Of a stretch of DNA of 64,000 nucleotides, positions 34,125 through 44,574 are shown piece after piece. Numbering within the stretch: the first letter of the stretch is position 1; the number at the start of each line of letters is the position of its first letter. This DNA is from Nocardioides lianchengensis (GTDB lineage Bacteria > Actinomycetota > Actinomycetes > Propionibacteriales > Nocardioidaceae), in NCBI RefSeq assembly GCF_900101465.1, contig NZ_FMZM01000004.1:47279-111278 (forward strand). Reading direction: 5' to 3'. The notes below the pieces were generated by a model. It searched no databases. It worked only from the letters and a program-made list of their open reading frames with translations, and had not been told where the DNA came from. The position numbers and the translations under genes are program-made.

Positions 34125-35893
34125 CGGCGCCCGCCGACGGGTCGGCGTGGTCCGATTCCTCGGCACGGGCGGTGCTCCAGCTGATGGTGGAGTCGGTCGC
34201 CGAGATGATCGGATTCGAGACCGCCGTGCTGTCCGTGGTCCTCGACGGCCTGCTGGTCACCGTCGCCTACACCGGGTCCGAGGAGTGGCGCGAATACGTC
34301 TTCGAGCACGCCGACCCGATCTCGAGCCTCGACCAGGTCGCGGAGCAGGGCACCAGCTGGGGCCGGTTCACCTTCCTGGCCGCCGAGGAGTACGACGGCG
34401 AGCTCGACGGCAGCTGGTTCGTCGCGGCCGACGAGCCGCTCGACGTCCCCGACGCGTGGCACCCGCTCGATGCCCTGATCGGCTTCCTCCGCGACGACGA
34501 CGGCACCCTGGTCGGCTGCCTGTCGGTCGACCGCCCGATCTCGCGGATGCGGCCCGACGACGCCCAGCGGCGACTGCTCGAGCGGTACGCCGCCCAGACC
34601 GAGCGCGCCGTCCTCACCGCCTTCGAGCGCGAGGAGCTGGTCCAGCAGATCGCGCACGCCGAGGCGGCCCGCCGCCTGGTCCGGTCCGCGTCGATGCCGG
34701 CCCACGCGTCGCTGCAGGCGGTGCTCGAGTACACCTACCAGCCGCTCGTCGAGGGGTTCACCGCCTCCGGCTCCTGGATCCAGGTCCTCGGGACCGACGG
34801 CCCGTCGATCGGGTACGCCCGGTCACGCGACAGCGACGTGGTCACGCTGCCCGACCCGATGGTCGAGATGGCCCGCGAGCTGGCCCCGCGGCTGTGGGCC
34901 GAGCAGCGGGCCGTGGTCGTCACCGCCGACGGCTCCCCGGTCCCGCCCGGGACCGACGTGGGCGACCGGGTGCGCGCGCTGGCGACCGAGCAGCTGGCGG
35001 ACTTCGAGCTGGCGTCGGCGCTCGCCGTACCCCTCGGTGCGGGGGGCGAGTGCGTCGGCCTGCTGGTGCTCACCCGGGGGCCCGACGACCCGACCTGGTC
35101 GCCCGTCGAGGCCGCCTCCGCGCAGGAGATCGGGCACGATCTGGGCGCGGCGCTGGTCACGGCCCGGGCCCTGGAGCGCGAGCGCAACCTGGTCCGCGAG
35201 CTGCAGCAGCTCGACGACTACCGCACCCAGCTGATCGCGACCCTCTCCCACGAGCTGCGCACGCCGCTGACCGTCATCTCCGGCAACCTGGAGATGCTCG
35301 GCGAGCTCGACCTGGAGGAGACCGCCCGGCGCTACCACCAGGCGATGACCCGCGGCACCCACCGGATGGGCAAGGTCGTCGACGACCTGCTCCTGCTCGC
35401 CCGGGTCAGCGACCCGCAGCACCCGCTGGTGCCGGTCCCCGTCGACGTCGGCGCGGTGACCGCCGACGTCGTCGCGCTCGTCGAGTCCACCGCCCGGGCC
35501 AAGGGGCTTCGACTGCGCGTCGACCTCGGGCCCGGCGGCCTCGTCGTCCCCGGGGACGCGAACGAGATCGACCAGGTGGTCGGCAACCTGACGAGCAACG
35601 CGGTGAAGTACACCCAGGCCGGCGGCACCGTCGCGGTCAGCGCCGTCCGTCGCGACGACACGGTCGTCGTCGAGGTCGCCGACGACGGCCTCGGGATCTC
35701 CGAGGAGGACCAGGTCGGGCTGTTCCGCGCCTTCTTCCGCACCACCAACCCCGACGCCCTCCGCGAGCCCGGCACCGGCCTCGGCCTGGCCATCGTGGCC
35801 ACCATCGTCGAGCGGCACCGCGGGTCGGTCCGGGTCAGCTCGGAGCTGGGGCGCGGGACGACGTTCACGGTCACCCTGCCCACCGGTGGTTGA
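34121..35893 (+). CDS. Soluble GAF-domain sensor histidine kinase
   Basis: A 590-residue kinase with no membrane segment: two GAF-like domains (about 15-165 and 190-345), HisKA with LSHELRTPLTV (phospho-acceptor His377), and HATPase with NLTSNAVKY (N box), DDGLGIS and GTGLGLAI. No response regulator is nearby, so the partner is elsewhere. GTG at 34121 overlaps the SDR stop by 4 nt, so the kinase is co-expressed with three metabolic genes. The TGA stop is inside a long inverted repeat. Confidence 0.9.
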   Translation: MTAPADGSAWSDSSARAVLQLMVESVAEMIGFETAVLSVVLDGLLVTVAYTGSEEWREYVFEHADPISSLDQVAEQGTSWGRFTFLAAEEYDGELDGSWFVAADEPLDVPDAWHPLDALIGFLRDDDGTLVGCLSVDRPISRMRPDDAQRRLLERYAAQTERAVLTAFEREELVQQIAHAEAARRLVRSASMPAHASLQAVLEYTYQPLVEGFTASGSWIQVLGTDGPSIGYARSRDSDVVTLPDPMVEMARELAPRLWAEQRAVVVTADGSPVPPGTDVGDRVRALATEQLADFELASALAVPLGAGGECVGLLVLTRGPDDPTWSPVEAASAQEIGHDLGAALVTARALERERNLVRELQQLDDYRTQLIATLSHELRTPLTVISGNLEMLGELDLEETARRYHQAMTRGTHRMGKVVDDLLLLARVSDPQHPLVPVPVDVGAVTADVVALVESTARAKGLRLRVDLGPGGLVVPGDANEIDQVVGNLTSNAVKYTQAGGTVAVSAVRRDDTVVVEVADDGLGISEEDQVGLFRAFFRTTNPDALREPGTGLGLAIVATIVERHRGSVRVSSELGRGTTFTVTLPTGG

Positions 35894-36008
35894 GGAGGGA
35901 CGAAGTCCCGTCTCGAAACCGCCCGCGCCGACAGCCGGGCCCGACCACCACCGACTCTCGGCCCACCAGGTTTCAAGACGGTCGCTGCGCGACCTCCTCA
36001 ACCACCGG
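35883..36008. repeat. Long inverted repeat, GGTGGTTGAGGAGG family
   Basis: CCGGTGGTTGAGGAGG at the left pairs with CCTCCTCAACCACCGG at the right; inner arms CGTCTCGAAACC and GGTTTCAAGACG pair with one mismatch. The stops of the convergent kinase (35891-35893) and GNAT (35998-36000) genes lie within the arms. A related sequence is inside the coding region at 55635-55715. Confidence 0.9.
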
Positions 36009-36426
36009 AGGGTCGGACCCAGCGACGCCAGTTGTCCTGGCGGGTGTAGCCGGCGGCCCGCCAGGAGGCGTCGCCGAGCTCGTTGCCCTCCAGCACCATC
36101 GCGTCGAAGCGGCCGGCGCCGAGGGCGCGGAGCCGCTCCTCGGCCCGCTCGACCAGCAGCCGACCGAGGCCGCGGCGCCGGTGGTCGGGGCGTACGGCGA
36201 GCCGGTAGAGGTGGGCCCGCCAGCCGTCCCAGCCGGCGATCACCGTGCCGACGATCTCGCCGTCGACCGTCGCGAGGAGCAGCGCGGACGGGTCGTGCGC
36301 GAGCAGCGCGGTGATCATCTCCGGCCGGTCGGTGGGCCGGGACTCGTTCTCGCCGGCGAACGCCCAGAAGGCCACCAGCGCCTCGGCGTCGTCGTCCACG
36401 GCCGGCCGCAGCGTCACCTCGTCCAC
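35998..36426 (-). CDS. GNAT-family N-acetyltransferase
   Basis: A 142-residue GNAT protein: acetyl-CoA loop LAVRPDHRRRGLGRLLVE and C-terminal NELGDASWRAAGY. Probable small-molecule acetyltransferase of unknown substrate. GTG at 36426. Confidence 0.85.
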   Translation of the reverse strand: MDEVTLRPAVDDDAEALVAFWAFAGENESRPTDRPEMITALLAHDPSALLLATVDGEIVGTVIAGWDGWRAHLYRLAVRPDHRRRGLGRLLVERAEERLRALGAGRFDAMVLEGNELGDASWRAAGYTRQDNWRRWVRPSGG

Positions 36427-36449
36427 GCGGGCGATCCTAGGATCCCGAC

Positions 36450-37148
36450 GTGACCGACCGCCTGCGCGCCGTACCCGCCGACCGGATGCACCTGCTGCTG
36501 ATGCTGGCGCTGACCTTCGGGACGGGGATCGTCGACGCCGTCGGCTACCTCGGCCTGGACCGGGTGTTCACCGGCAACATGACCGGCAACGTGGTCATCC
36601 TCGGCATGGCGCTCGTCGGCGCCGACGACCTGCCGGTGCTCGGGCCGGTGCTCGCGCTGGTCGGGTTCATGGCCGGGGCCGCGCTCGGCGGGCGGGTGCT
36701 GAAGCGGGCGGCCGGGGCGTGGACGCGGCGGACCACGCTCCTGTTCGCCGGGGTGGGCGTGGTGATGGTCGCGCTGGCCGTGGTCCTGTGGGTGGTGGAG
36801 GACGATCTGGCCGAGCCGCTCGCGCTCGCGGTGACCACGCTGCTCGGGGCGGCGATGGGGGTGCAGGCGGCCGCGGCCCGGTTCATCGCGGTCAAGGACG
36901 TCACCACGGTGGTGGTCACCTCGACCATCACCGGCCTGGCCGCCGACTCGGTGCTCGGCAGCGGCAAGGGCGGGGGCAGCGGACGACGGGCGGCGGCCGT
37001 GGTCCTGATCCTCGCCGGCGCGGCCGCGGGTGCCGCCCTGCTGAAGTGGCACCTGGGCGCGGGCCTGGTCGTCGCCGGCGTCATCGTCCTGGCCGTGACG
37101 GTGGTGGGTGCCGTGCACGCCCGCGGTAGTGCCACGATCGGGGCATGA
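36450..37148 (+). CDS. YoaK/DUF1275-family membrane protein
   Basis: A 232-residue protein with about six transmembrane helices. The opening LTFGTGIVDAVGYLGL followed by FTGNMTGNVVILG is the DUF1275 hallmark. Function unknown, transporter-like. GTG at 36450; stop overlaps the aldo/keto reductase start (ATGA). Divergent from the GNAT gene 23 bp away. Confidence 0.87.
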   Translation: MTDRLRAVPADRMHLLLMLALTFGTGIVDAVGYLGLDRVFTGNMTGNVVILGMALVGADDLPVLGPVLALVGFMAGAALGGRVLKRAAGAWTRRTTLLFAGVGVVMVALAVVLWVVEDDLAEPLALAVTTLLGAAMGVQAAAARFIAVKDVTTVVVTSTITGLAADSVLGSGKGGGSGRRAAAVVLILAGAAAGAALLKWHLGAGLVVAGVIVLAVTVVGAVHARGSATIGA

Positions 37149-38185
37149 GCTACCTCCCCGACCCCGCCCGCTACGACGCGATGGAGTACCGCCGCGTCGG
37201 CCGCAGCGGCCTGGACCTCCCCGCGATCAGCCTCGGCCTGTGGCACAACTTCGGCGACGACGTGCCGTTCGAGCGGCAGGCCGCGACCCTGCAGCGGGCG
37301 TTCGACCACGGCATCACCCACGTCGACCTGGCCAACAACTACGGGCCGCCGTACGGCTCGGCCGAGGAGAACTTCGGCCGCCACCTCCGCGAGAGCTTCG
37401 CGGGCCTACGCGACGAGCTGGTGATCTCGACCAAGGCCGGCTGGGACATGTGGCCGGGTCCCTACGGCCAGGTCGGCGGCTCGCGGAAGTACCTCGTGGC
37501 CAGCCTCGACCAGTCGCTGCGGCGGATGGGCCTCGACTACGTCGACATCTACTACCACCACCGGCCCGACCCGCGGACGCCGCTCGAGGAGACGATGGGC
37601 GCTCTCGACGCGATCGTCCGCTCGGGCAAGGCGCTGTACGTCGGCGTCTCGTCGTACTCCCCCGCGCGGACGCTGGAGGCGGCCGCGATCCTGGCCGACC
37701 TGGGCACGCCGCTGCTGATCCACCAGCCGTCGTACTCGGTCCTGAACCGGTGGGTCGAGGGCGACGGCCTGCTCGACACGCTGGAAGAGGTCGGCGCCGG
37801 CTGCATCGCGTTCTCGCCGCTGGCCCAGGGGCTGCTGACCGACACGTACCTCGACGGCGTGCCCGAGGGCTCGCGGGCCACGCAGGGCAAGTCGCTCGAC
37901 CGCGACTCGATCACGCCCGAGATGGTGGCGCTGCTGCGCTCGCTGAACGAGATCGCGGCCGAGCGCGGCCAGTCGCTGGCCCAGCTGGCGCTGCAGTGGG
38001 CGCTGCGCGACCCGCGGATGAGCTCGCTGGTCATCGGTGCCTCCAGCCCCGAGCAGCTCGACCGCAACGTCGCCGCGCTGAGCGGCCCGGCGTTCACCGA
38101 CGAGCAGCTGGCCGCGATCGAGCAGCACTCCACCGACTCCGGCATCGACCTGTGGCAGGCGGCCCGGCTCAGCGACCAGGAGTAG
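37145..38185 (+). CDS. Aldo/keto reductase, YghZ-like (L-glyceraldehyde 3-phosphate reductase type)
   Basis: A 346-residue NADPH-dependent AKR. The start YRRVGRSGLDLPAISLGLW and NNYGPPYGSAEENFG match the AKR14/YghZ and Kv-beta-like group. The tetrad is recognisable: Asp in HVDLANNYG, Tyr in NYG, Lys in STKAG and His in IYYHHRPD. Its 3' end overlaps the convergent LysR gene by 17 nt. Confidence 0.87.
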   Translation: MSYLPDPARYDAMEYRRVGRSGLDLPAISLGLWHNFGDDVPFERQAATLQRAFDHGITHVDLANNYGPPYGSAEENFGRHLRESFAGLRDELVISTKAGWDMWPGPYGQVGGSRKYLVASLDQSLRRMGLDYVDIYYHHRPDPRTPLEETMGALDAIVRSGKALYVGVSSYSPARTLEAAAILADLGTPLLIHQPSYSVLNRWVEGDGLLDTLEEVGAGCIAFSPLAQGLLTDTYLDGVPEGSRATQGKSLDRDSITPEMVALLRSLNEIAAERGQSLAQLALQWALRDPRMSSLVIGASSPEQLDRNVAALSGPAFTDEQLAAIEQHSTDSGIDLWQAARLSDQE

Positions 38186-39053
38186 AGCCGCTGGCGAAGT
38201 TGCGGAGGAGGGGCCGGTCGTCGCCGGTGCGGACGGCCCAGACCAGCTCGCTGCGGTGGTCGCTGCCCTCCAGCGGGAGCGCGACGACGCCGTCGGGCGC
38301 GACGAGCAGCGCGCTCGCGGGAGCGACCGTGACACCGACCCCGGCCCGCACGAGGTGCAGCAGGGTGGCCCAGGACGACCCGACCTGGACGATCTCGGGC
38401 ACCCGTCCGTCCTCGACGACCGGCGCCAGGTTGCGCTCGGTCGCCAGCGCGCCGGCGTCGGCCGGGAAGAAGACGAACGGGTCGCCCGCCAGCTCCGGCG
38501 CCCGCACGCTCGGGCGGGAGGCGAGGCGGTGGCCGGCCGGGACGACCGCGACGAACGGCTCGACGTGGAACGTCGTGCAGGTGACGTCGTCGCGCGGGTC
38601 GGGGTCGCGGACGACGGCGATGTCGAGTTCGCCGCGGGTCAGCAGCTCGAGCAGCCGTGCCGTGTAGCCCTCGGTGAGCGCGACCTGGACCCGCGGCCAG
38701 CGCTCCCGGAAGGACTGCACGTGCTGGACCGGACCGAGCGGCAGCGCCGAGCTGACGAACCCGACGTCGAGCCGACCCTCCTCGCCCCGCCCGACCCGGA
38801 CCGTCTCCTCCAGGTCGCGCCGCACCTGGCCGAGCAGCGCGCGGGCCCGGTCGCGGAGCACCGAGCCGGCCGGGGTGAGCGCGACGCTGCGCGAGGTCCG
38901 GGTCAGCAGCAGGACGCCGAGCTCGCGCTCCAGCCGGCGGATCTGCTGCGACAGCGCGGGCTGGGCGACCCGCAGCCGCTCCGCCGCGCGACCGAAGTGC
39001 AGCTCCTCGGCGACCGCCACGAACGCCCGCAGCAGGCGCAGGTCGACATCCAT
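38169..39053 (-). CDS. LysR-family transcriptional regulator
   Basis: A 294-residue LysR protein: N-terminal winged HTH (FVAVAEELHFGRAAERLRVA, then QPALSQQIRRLERELG) and a C-terminal type-2 periplasmic-binding effector domain. Divergent from a GNAT gene with a 68-bp gap, its most likely target. Confidence 0.9.
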   Translation of the reverse strand: MDVDLRLLRAFVAVAEELHFGRAAERLRVAQPALSQQIRRLERELGVLLLTRTSRSVALTPAGSVLRDRARALLGQVRRDLEETVRVGRGEEGRLDVGFVSSALPLGPVQHVQSFRERWPRVQVALTEGYTARLLELLTRGELDIAVVRDPDPRDDVTCTTFHVEPFVAVVPAGHRLASRPSVRAPELAGDPFVFFPADAGALATERNLAPVVEDGRVPEIVQVGSSWATLLHLVRAGVGVTVAPASALLVAPDGVVALPLEGSDHRSELVWAVRTGDDRPLLRNFASGSTPGR

Positions 39054-39121
39054 GCATCCAGGTTATCGATCGTCCTGAACAAGTCTTGGAGTTATCTCGT
39101 CGAAGCGCGAACACTGGACGC

Positions 39122-39598
39122 ATGACCAGCACGATCACCATCGACGACCTCCGCGACGACACCGACGCCCACGCCTTCCGGCGGCTCAACGAGGAGTGGA
39201 TCGGCCAGTACTTCGCCCTCGAGGCCGAGGACCGCCGCCAGCTCGAGGACCCGGTGGGCCAGCTGGTGTCGCCGGGCGGCGCGGTCCTCGTCGCGCGGCT
39301 GGGTGACGAGGTGGTCGGGTGCGTCGCCCTCGCCGTGACCCGCCCCGGCGTGATGGACCTGGTCAAGATGGCCGTCTCCCCCGACCACCAGGGCCACGGC
39401 ATCGGCCGGTCCCTGGTCGTCGCCGCCCTCGACCGGGCCCGCGAGCTCGGCGCCACCCGGCTGGAGCTGGAGAGCAACCGCCGGCTGGCGTCCGCCGTAC
39501 ACCTCTACGAGCAGCACGGCTTCCGCCACCTCGGCGCCGACGAGCACGAGCCCGGCCCCTACGCCCGCGCCGACGTGGCGATGGCGCTCGACCTCTAG
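39122..39598 (+). CDS. GNAT-family N-acetyltransferase
   Basis: A 158-residue GNAT protein with acetyl-CoA loop MAVSPDHQGHGIGRSLVVAA and the C-terminal LYEQHGF. It resembles MarR-associated acetyltransferases. Probably under control of the divergent LysR protein. Confidence 0.85.
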   Translation: MTSTITIDDLRDDTDAHAFRRLNEEWIGQYFALEAEDRRQLEDPVGQLVSPGGAVLVARLGDEVVGCVALAVTRPGVMDLVKMAVSPDHQGHGIGRSLVVAALDRARELGATRLELESNRRLASAVHLYEQHGFRHLGADEHEPGPYARADVAMALDL

Positions 39599-39602
39599 CC
39601 GC

Positions 39603-40352
39603 CTAGCGACCGGCCTCCCAGTCGGCGAACGACGTCGCCCCGATCACCGGGTCGGCGTCCGGTGCGGGGACGATCTCGTCGGCCACGGCGGCCCCGCCGA
39701 AGTAGCCGACCGACGGATCGGCCACGACCACGCGGTCGTCGCCCCGGCCGGCGAGGACCTTCGCCACGAAGGTGTCCATCCGCACCTTCTCGGCGCCCGC
39801 GATCTCGACCGTCCCGTTCAGCGGAGCCCCCACCGCGGTCTCGGCCACGAGCCGGGCCACGTCGGCGGCGGCGACCGGCTGGAAGCCGATCGGGGCGAGG
39901 TGGACGCCGTCGTCACGGGTGGCGGCGTCGGCGATGCCGGCGACGAACTCGAAGAACTGGGTCGCGCGGACGATCGAGTACGGCACGCCGGACTCGACGA
40001 TCAGCTGCTCCTGGGCCACCTTGGCGCGCAGGTAGCCGCTGCCGGGGAGCCGCTCGGCGCCGACGATGGCGAGCGCGACGTGGTGGCCGACCCCGGCCGC
40101 CCGCTCGGCCGCGAGCTGGTTGCGGGTCGAGGTGGTGAAGAAGTCGAGGACCGCCTGGTCCTCCCAGACCGGCGAGTTGGTCACGTCGACGACGACGTCG
40201 GCGCCCGCGAACGCCTCGGCCAGCCCGACCCCGGTGATCACGTCGACCCCGCTCTGCGGTGAGGCGGCGAGCGCCTCGTGCCCCTGCTCCTGCAGGAGCG
40301 CGACGACCTGCGACCCGATGAGCCCGGTTCCCCCGATGACGACGACCTTCAT
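39603..40352 (-). CDS. NmrA-like / atypical SDR NAD(P)-binding protein
   Basis: A 249-residue NmrA/SDR protein: VVIGGTGLIGSQVV, then SIVRATQFFEF typical of the group. ATG at 40352 with AGAGAGG upstream. It follows the ECF41-type sigma gene in the same direction by 47 nt; ECF41 genes characteristically neighbour an oxidoreductase, epimerase or decarboxylase that they control, and this would be that partner. Confidence 0.83.
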   Translation of the reverse strand: MKVVVIGGTGLIGSQVVALLQEQGHEALAASPQSGVDVITGVGLAEAFAGADVVVDVTNSPVWEDQAVLDFFTTSTRNQLAAERAAGVGHHVALAIVGAERLPGSGYLRAKVAQEQLIVESGVPYSIVRATQFFEFVAGIADAATRDDGVHLAPIGFQPVAAADVARLVAETAVGAPLNGTVEIAGAEKVRMDTFVAKVLAGRGDDRVVVADPSVGYFGGAAVADEIVPAPDADPVIGATSFADWEAGR

Positions 40353-40399
40353 GGCATGTGCCTCTCTGACGTCCGGTCCGGCGTCTCCGGCCCGGTTCG

Positions 40400-41275
40400 T
40401 CAGTGCTGACCGGGCAGCCGCCCGATCTGTGACAGCTTGTCGGGCGCCATCACCCAGAGCAGCTGCTCGATGCCGTCGGTCCCGGCCTCGATCGACAGCA
40501 CCGCGGCGGGCTCGTCCCCGTGCCGGACCAGCAGCGACGGCCGGCCGTTGGTCTCCAGCCAGGTGATCGTCGATCCGGTCCAGAACCGGTCGCGGAAGGC
40601 GGCAAGCACCCGCGCCACCTTCGACCGGCCGACGATCGGCACCCGAGCCGCGTTGCGGGTGACGCCCGCGCCGTCCGACGTGCTGACCACCCCGGCCGCG
40701 AGCAGTCGCTCGAGCGCGCCCAGGTCGCCGCCCCGCGCGGCGCTCACGAACGCCTCGAGGAGCCGCCGGTGCTCGGCCCGGTCGACCGGCGCGCTCCGGT
40801 GCTCGGCGACGTGCTGGCGGGCCCGGGTCACCACCTGGCGGGTGTTGGCCTCGCTGATCTCCAGGATCTCGGCCACCCGCGGGTAGGGGTAGTCGAACGC
40901 CTCGCGCAGCACGTACGCCGCCCGCTCCCGCGCGGGCAGCCGCTCCAGGAGCACCAGCACCGCCGCCTCCAGCGCCTCGCCGTTCTCCGCACCCAGGGCG
41001 GGGTCGGCGCTGGTGTCGACCGGCTCGGGCAACCACGGGCCGACGTACACCTCGCGGCGTCGGCGCGCGGAGTCGGCGACGTTGATCGCCAGCCGGGTGG
41101 TGACGGTGGTGAGGAAGCCGGCTGGGTTCTCGACGACGCTGCGGTCGGTCTGCTGCCAGCGCAGCCAGGCGTCCTGCACGACGTCCTCGGCCTCCGCGAC
41201 GCTGCCGAGCATCCGGTAGGCGATGCCGAACAGCCGCGGTCGCGACTCGTCGAAGTCCGCGAGCCCCGGGTCCAT
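40400..41275 (-). CDS. ECF RNA polymerase sigma factor, ECF41/SigJ type
   Basis: A 291-residue sigma factor: region 2 (GIAYRMLGSVAEAEDVVQDA), region 4 (YVLREAFDYPYPRVAEILE) and a fused SnoaL-like C-terminal domain that takes the place of an anti-sigma factor. The linker WLPEP is present. The regulatory DGGGK motif of the extension is altered to DGAGV, which may change autoregulation. Divergent from the MerR gene with a palindrome in the 50-bp gap. Confidence 0.88.
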   Translation of the reverse strand: MDPGLADFDESRPRLFGIAYRMLGSVAEAEDVVQDAWLRWQQTDRSVVENPAGFLTTVTTRLAINVADSARRRREVYVGPWLPEPVDTSADPALGAENGEALEAAVLVLLERLPARERAAYVLREAFDYPYPRVAEILEISEANTRQVVTRARQHVAEHRSAPVDRAEHRRLLEAFVSAARGGDLGALERLLAAGVVSTSDGAGVTRNAARVPIVGRSKVARVLAAFRDRFWTGSTITWLETNGRPSLLVRHGDEPAAVLSIEAGTDGIEQLLWVMAPDKLSQIGRLPGQH

Positions 41276-41301
41276 GGAACCATCCTGACCGACGGCTTGA
41301 C

Positions 41302-41317
41302 CTGTAGCGCGCTACAG
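41302..41317. promoter_or_regulatory. Perfect 16-bp palindrome CTGTAGCGCGCTACAG (MerR operator)
   Basis: It lies between the divergent sigma and MerR genes, directly after a TTGACC -35-like hexamer (41297-41302) and before GATAAC. This placement within the promoter spacer is how MerR proteins bind, so it is probably the MerR operator for the rightward promoter, and it may also affect the sigma gene. Confidence 0.65.
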
Positions 41318-41325
41318 ATAACAGC

Positions 41326-41752
41326 ATGGAACGCGTGCCCCCCGTCCTGCTCCCCGACCTCGAGTACGACGTGCCGCCCGGCGGCCTGTCAATCGGCGAG
41401 GCCTCGCGCCTGACGGGCGTGGGGATCGAGGCGCTGCGCTACTACGAGCGAGAGGGCCTGGTGCTCGACCCGGCCGCGCGCGACGCCGGCGGCCGTCGCC
41501 GGTACGGCGCGGACGACCTGCGCTGGATCGCCGGCCTGGTGATGCTGCGCGAGACCGGGATGTCGATCGCCGACATCCGGGCGATGGCCGACCTCAGCCG
41601 CATCGCCGGCACCGAGGCCGAGCGGCTCGTGCTGCTCGAGGGCCACCGGCATCGGGTGCTCGACGAGCTGGCACGCACTCAGGGCCACCTACTGGCCATC
41701 GAACGCAAGATCGCCGCCTACCGCGAGGTGGTCGGCACGGAAGGACAACCCC

Positions 41753-41775
<23 letters not shown>
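41326..41775 (+). CDS. MerR-family transcriptional regulator
   Basis: A 149-residue MerR protein: HTH LSIGEASRLTGVGIEALRYY, then EREGLV, and a coiled-coil dimer helix. There is no C-terminal Cys cluster, so metal sensing is unlikely. Its 3' end overlaps the aldo/keto reductase start by 23 nt; MerR plus AKR is a common self-regulated unit. Confidence 0.88.
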
Positions 41776-43923
<2,148 letters not shown>

Positions 43924-43944
43924 CGCCTGGTCGCGGCAGCCCAC

Positions 43945-43974
43945 CCTGGTTGAGCAGGCGCTCGATCAACCAGG
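43945..43974. repeat. Short inverted repeat CCTGGTTGA-N12-TCAACCAGG
   Basis: Perfect 9-bp arms, a minimal relative of the TGGTTGAGG repeats. The TetR gene stop (43966-43968, minus) is in the right arm. Probable bidirectional terminator between convergent genes. Confidence 0.75.
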
Positions 43975-44574
43975 AGACGCCCCCCGCGCCGGACCCTCCA
44001 GCGCGGTGGCGACGACGGTCCGGGCCAGCGCGCCGACCTCGACGGGGCCGGCGGCGTCGTACCACTCGACCAGCGAGTTCACCATGCCGAAGACCAGGCG
44101 GGAGACGACCTCCGGGTCGAGGTCGTCGCGCAGGGAGCCCTCGGTGGCGGCGGCGCGGACCAGACCGGCGAGGCGGGCGTCGATCCGGCGCCGGCGCTCG
44201 AGGGCGGCGCGTTCCACGGCGGTGTTGCCGCGGACGCGGAGCAGCAGGGTGACGGCCGGCTGGTGGGCGACGAGGAGACGCACACTGTCCTCGACCACCC
44301 GGCGCAGGCGTGGGTACGCCGGTCCGGCCCCGTCGGCGGCCGCGTCCACCACGGCGGTCAGCTCGGCGAGCGCCTCGTCGAGGGCCAGCTCGAGCAGCCG
44401 TTCCTTGCTCGGAACGTGGTGGTAGAGCGAGGACTTCGACAGCCCGAGCTCGGCGGCCAGGTCGGCCATGCTGACGGCGTCGTAGCCGCGGGCGATGAAG
44501 AGGTCGATGGCCACCCGCAGCACGGTGGCCTGGTCGTGGCCGGGGCGGCCGCGGCGAACCCGGGTCTCGGTCAT
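43966..44574 (-). CDS. TetR-family regulator, probable PaaR
   Basis: A 202-residue TetR protein: HTH VSMADLAAELGLSKSSLYHH and all-helical C-terminus. ATG overlaps the paaE stop by 4 nt, making it the last gene of the paa operon. In actinobacteria PaaR represses paa genes and is released by phenylacetyl-CoA; the perfect palindrome before paaA is its likely site. Confidence 0.85.
   Translation of the reverse strand: MTETRVRRGRPGHDQATVLRVAIDLFIARGYDAVSMADLAAELGLSKSSLYHHVPSKERLLELALDEALAELTAVVDAAADGAGPAYPRLRRVVEDSVRLLVAHQPAVTLLLRVRGNTAVERAALERRRRIDARLAGLVRAAATEGSLRDDLDPEVVSRLVFGMVNSLVEWYDAAGPVEVGALARTVVATALEGPARGASPG

Noticed and set aside
24892..36008. CRISPR array from repeated palindromic sequence
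   Set aside because: Repeats are kilobases apart, of different lengths, without regular spacers or cas genes.
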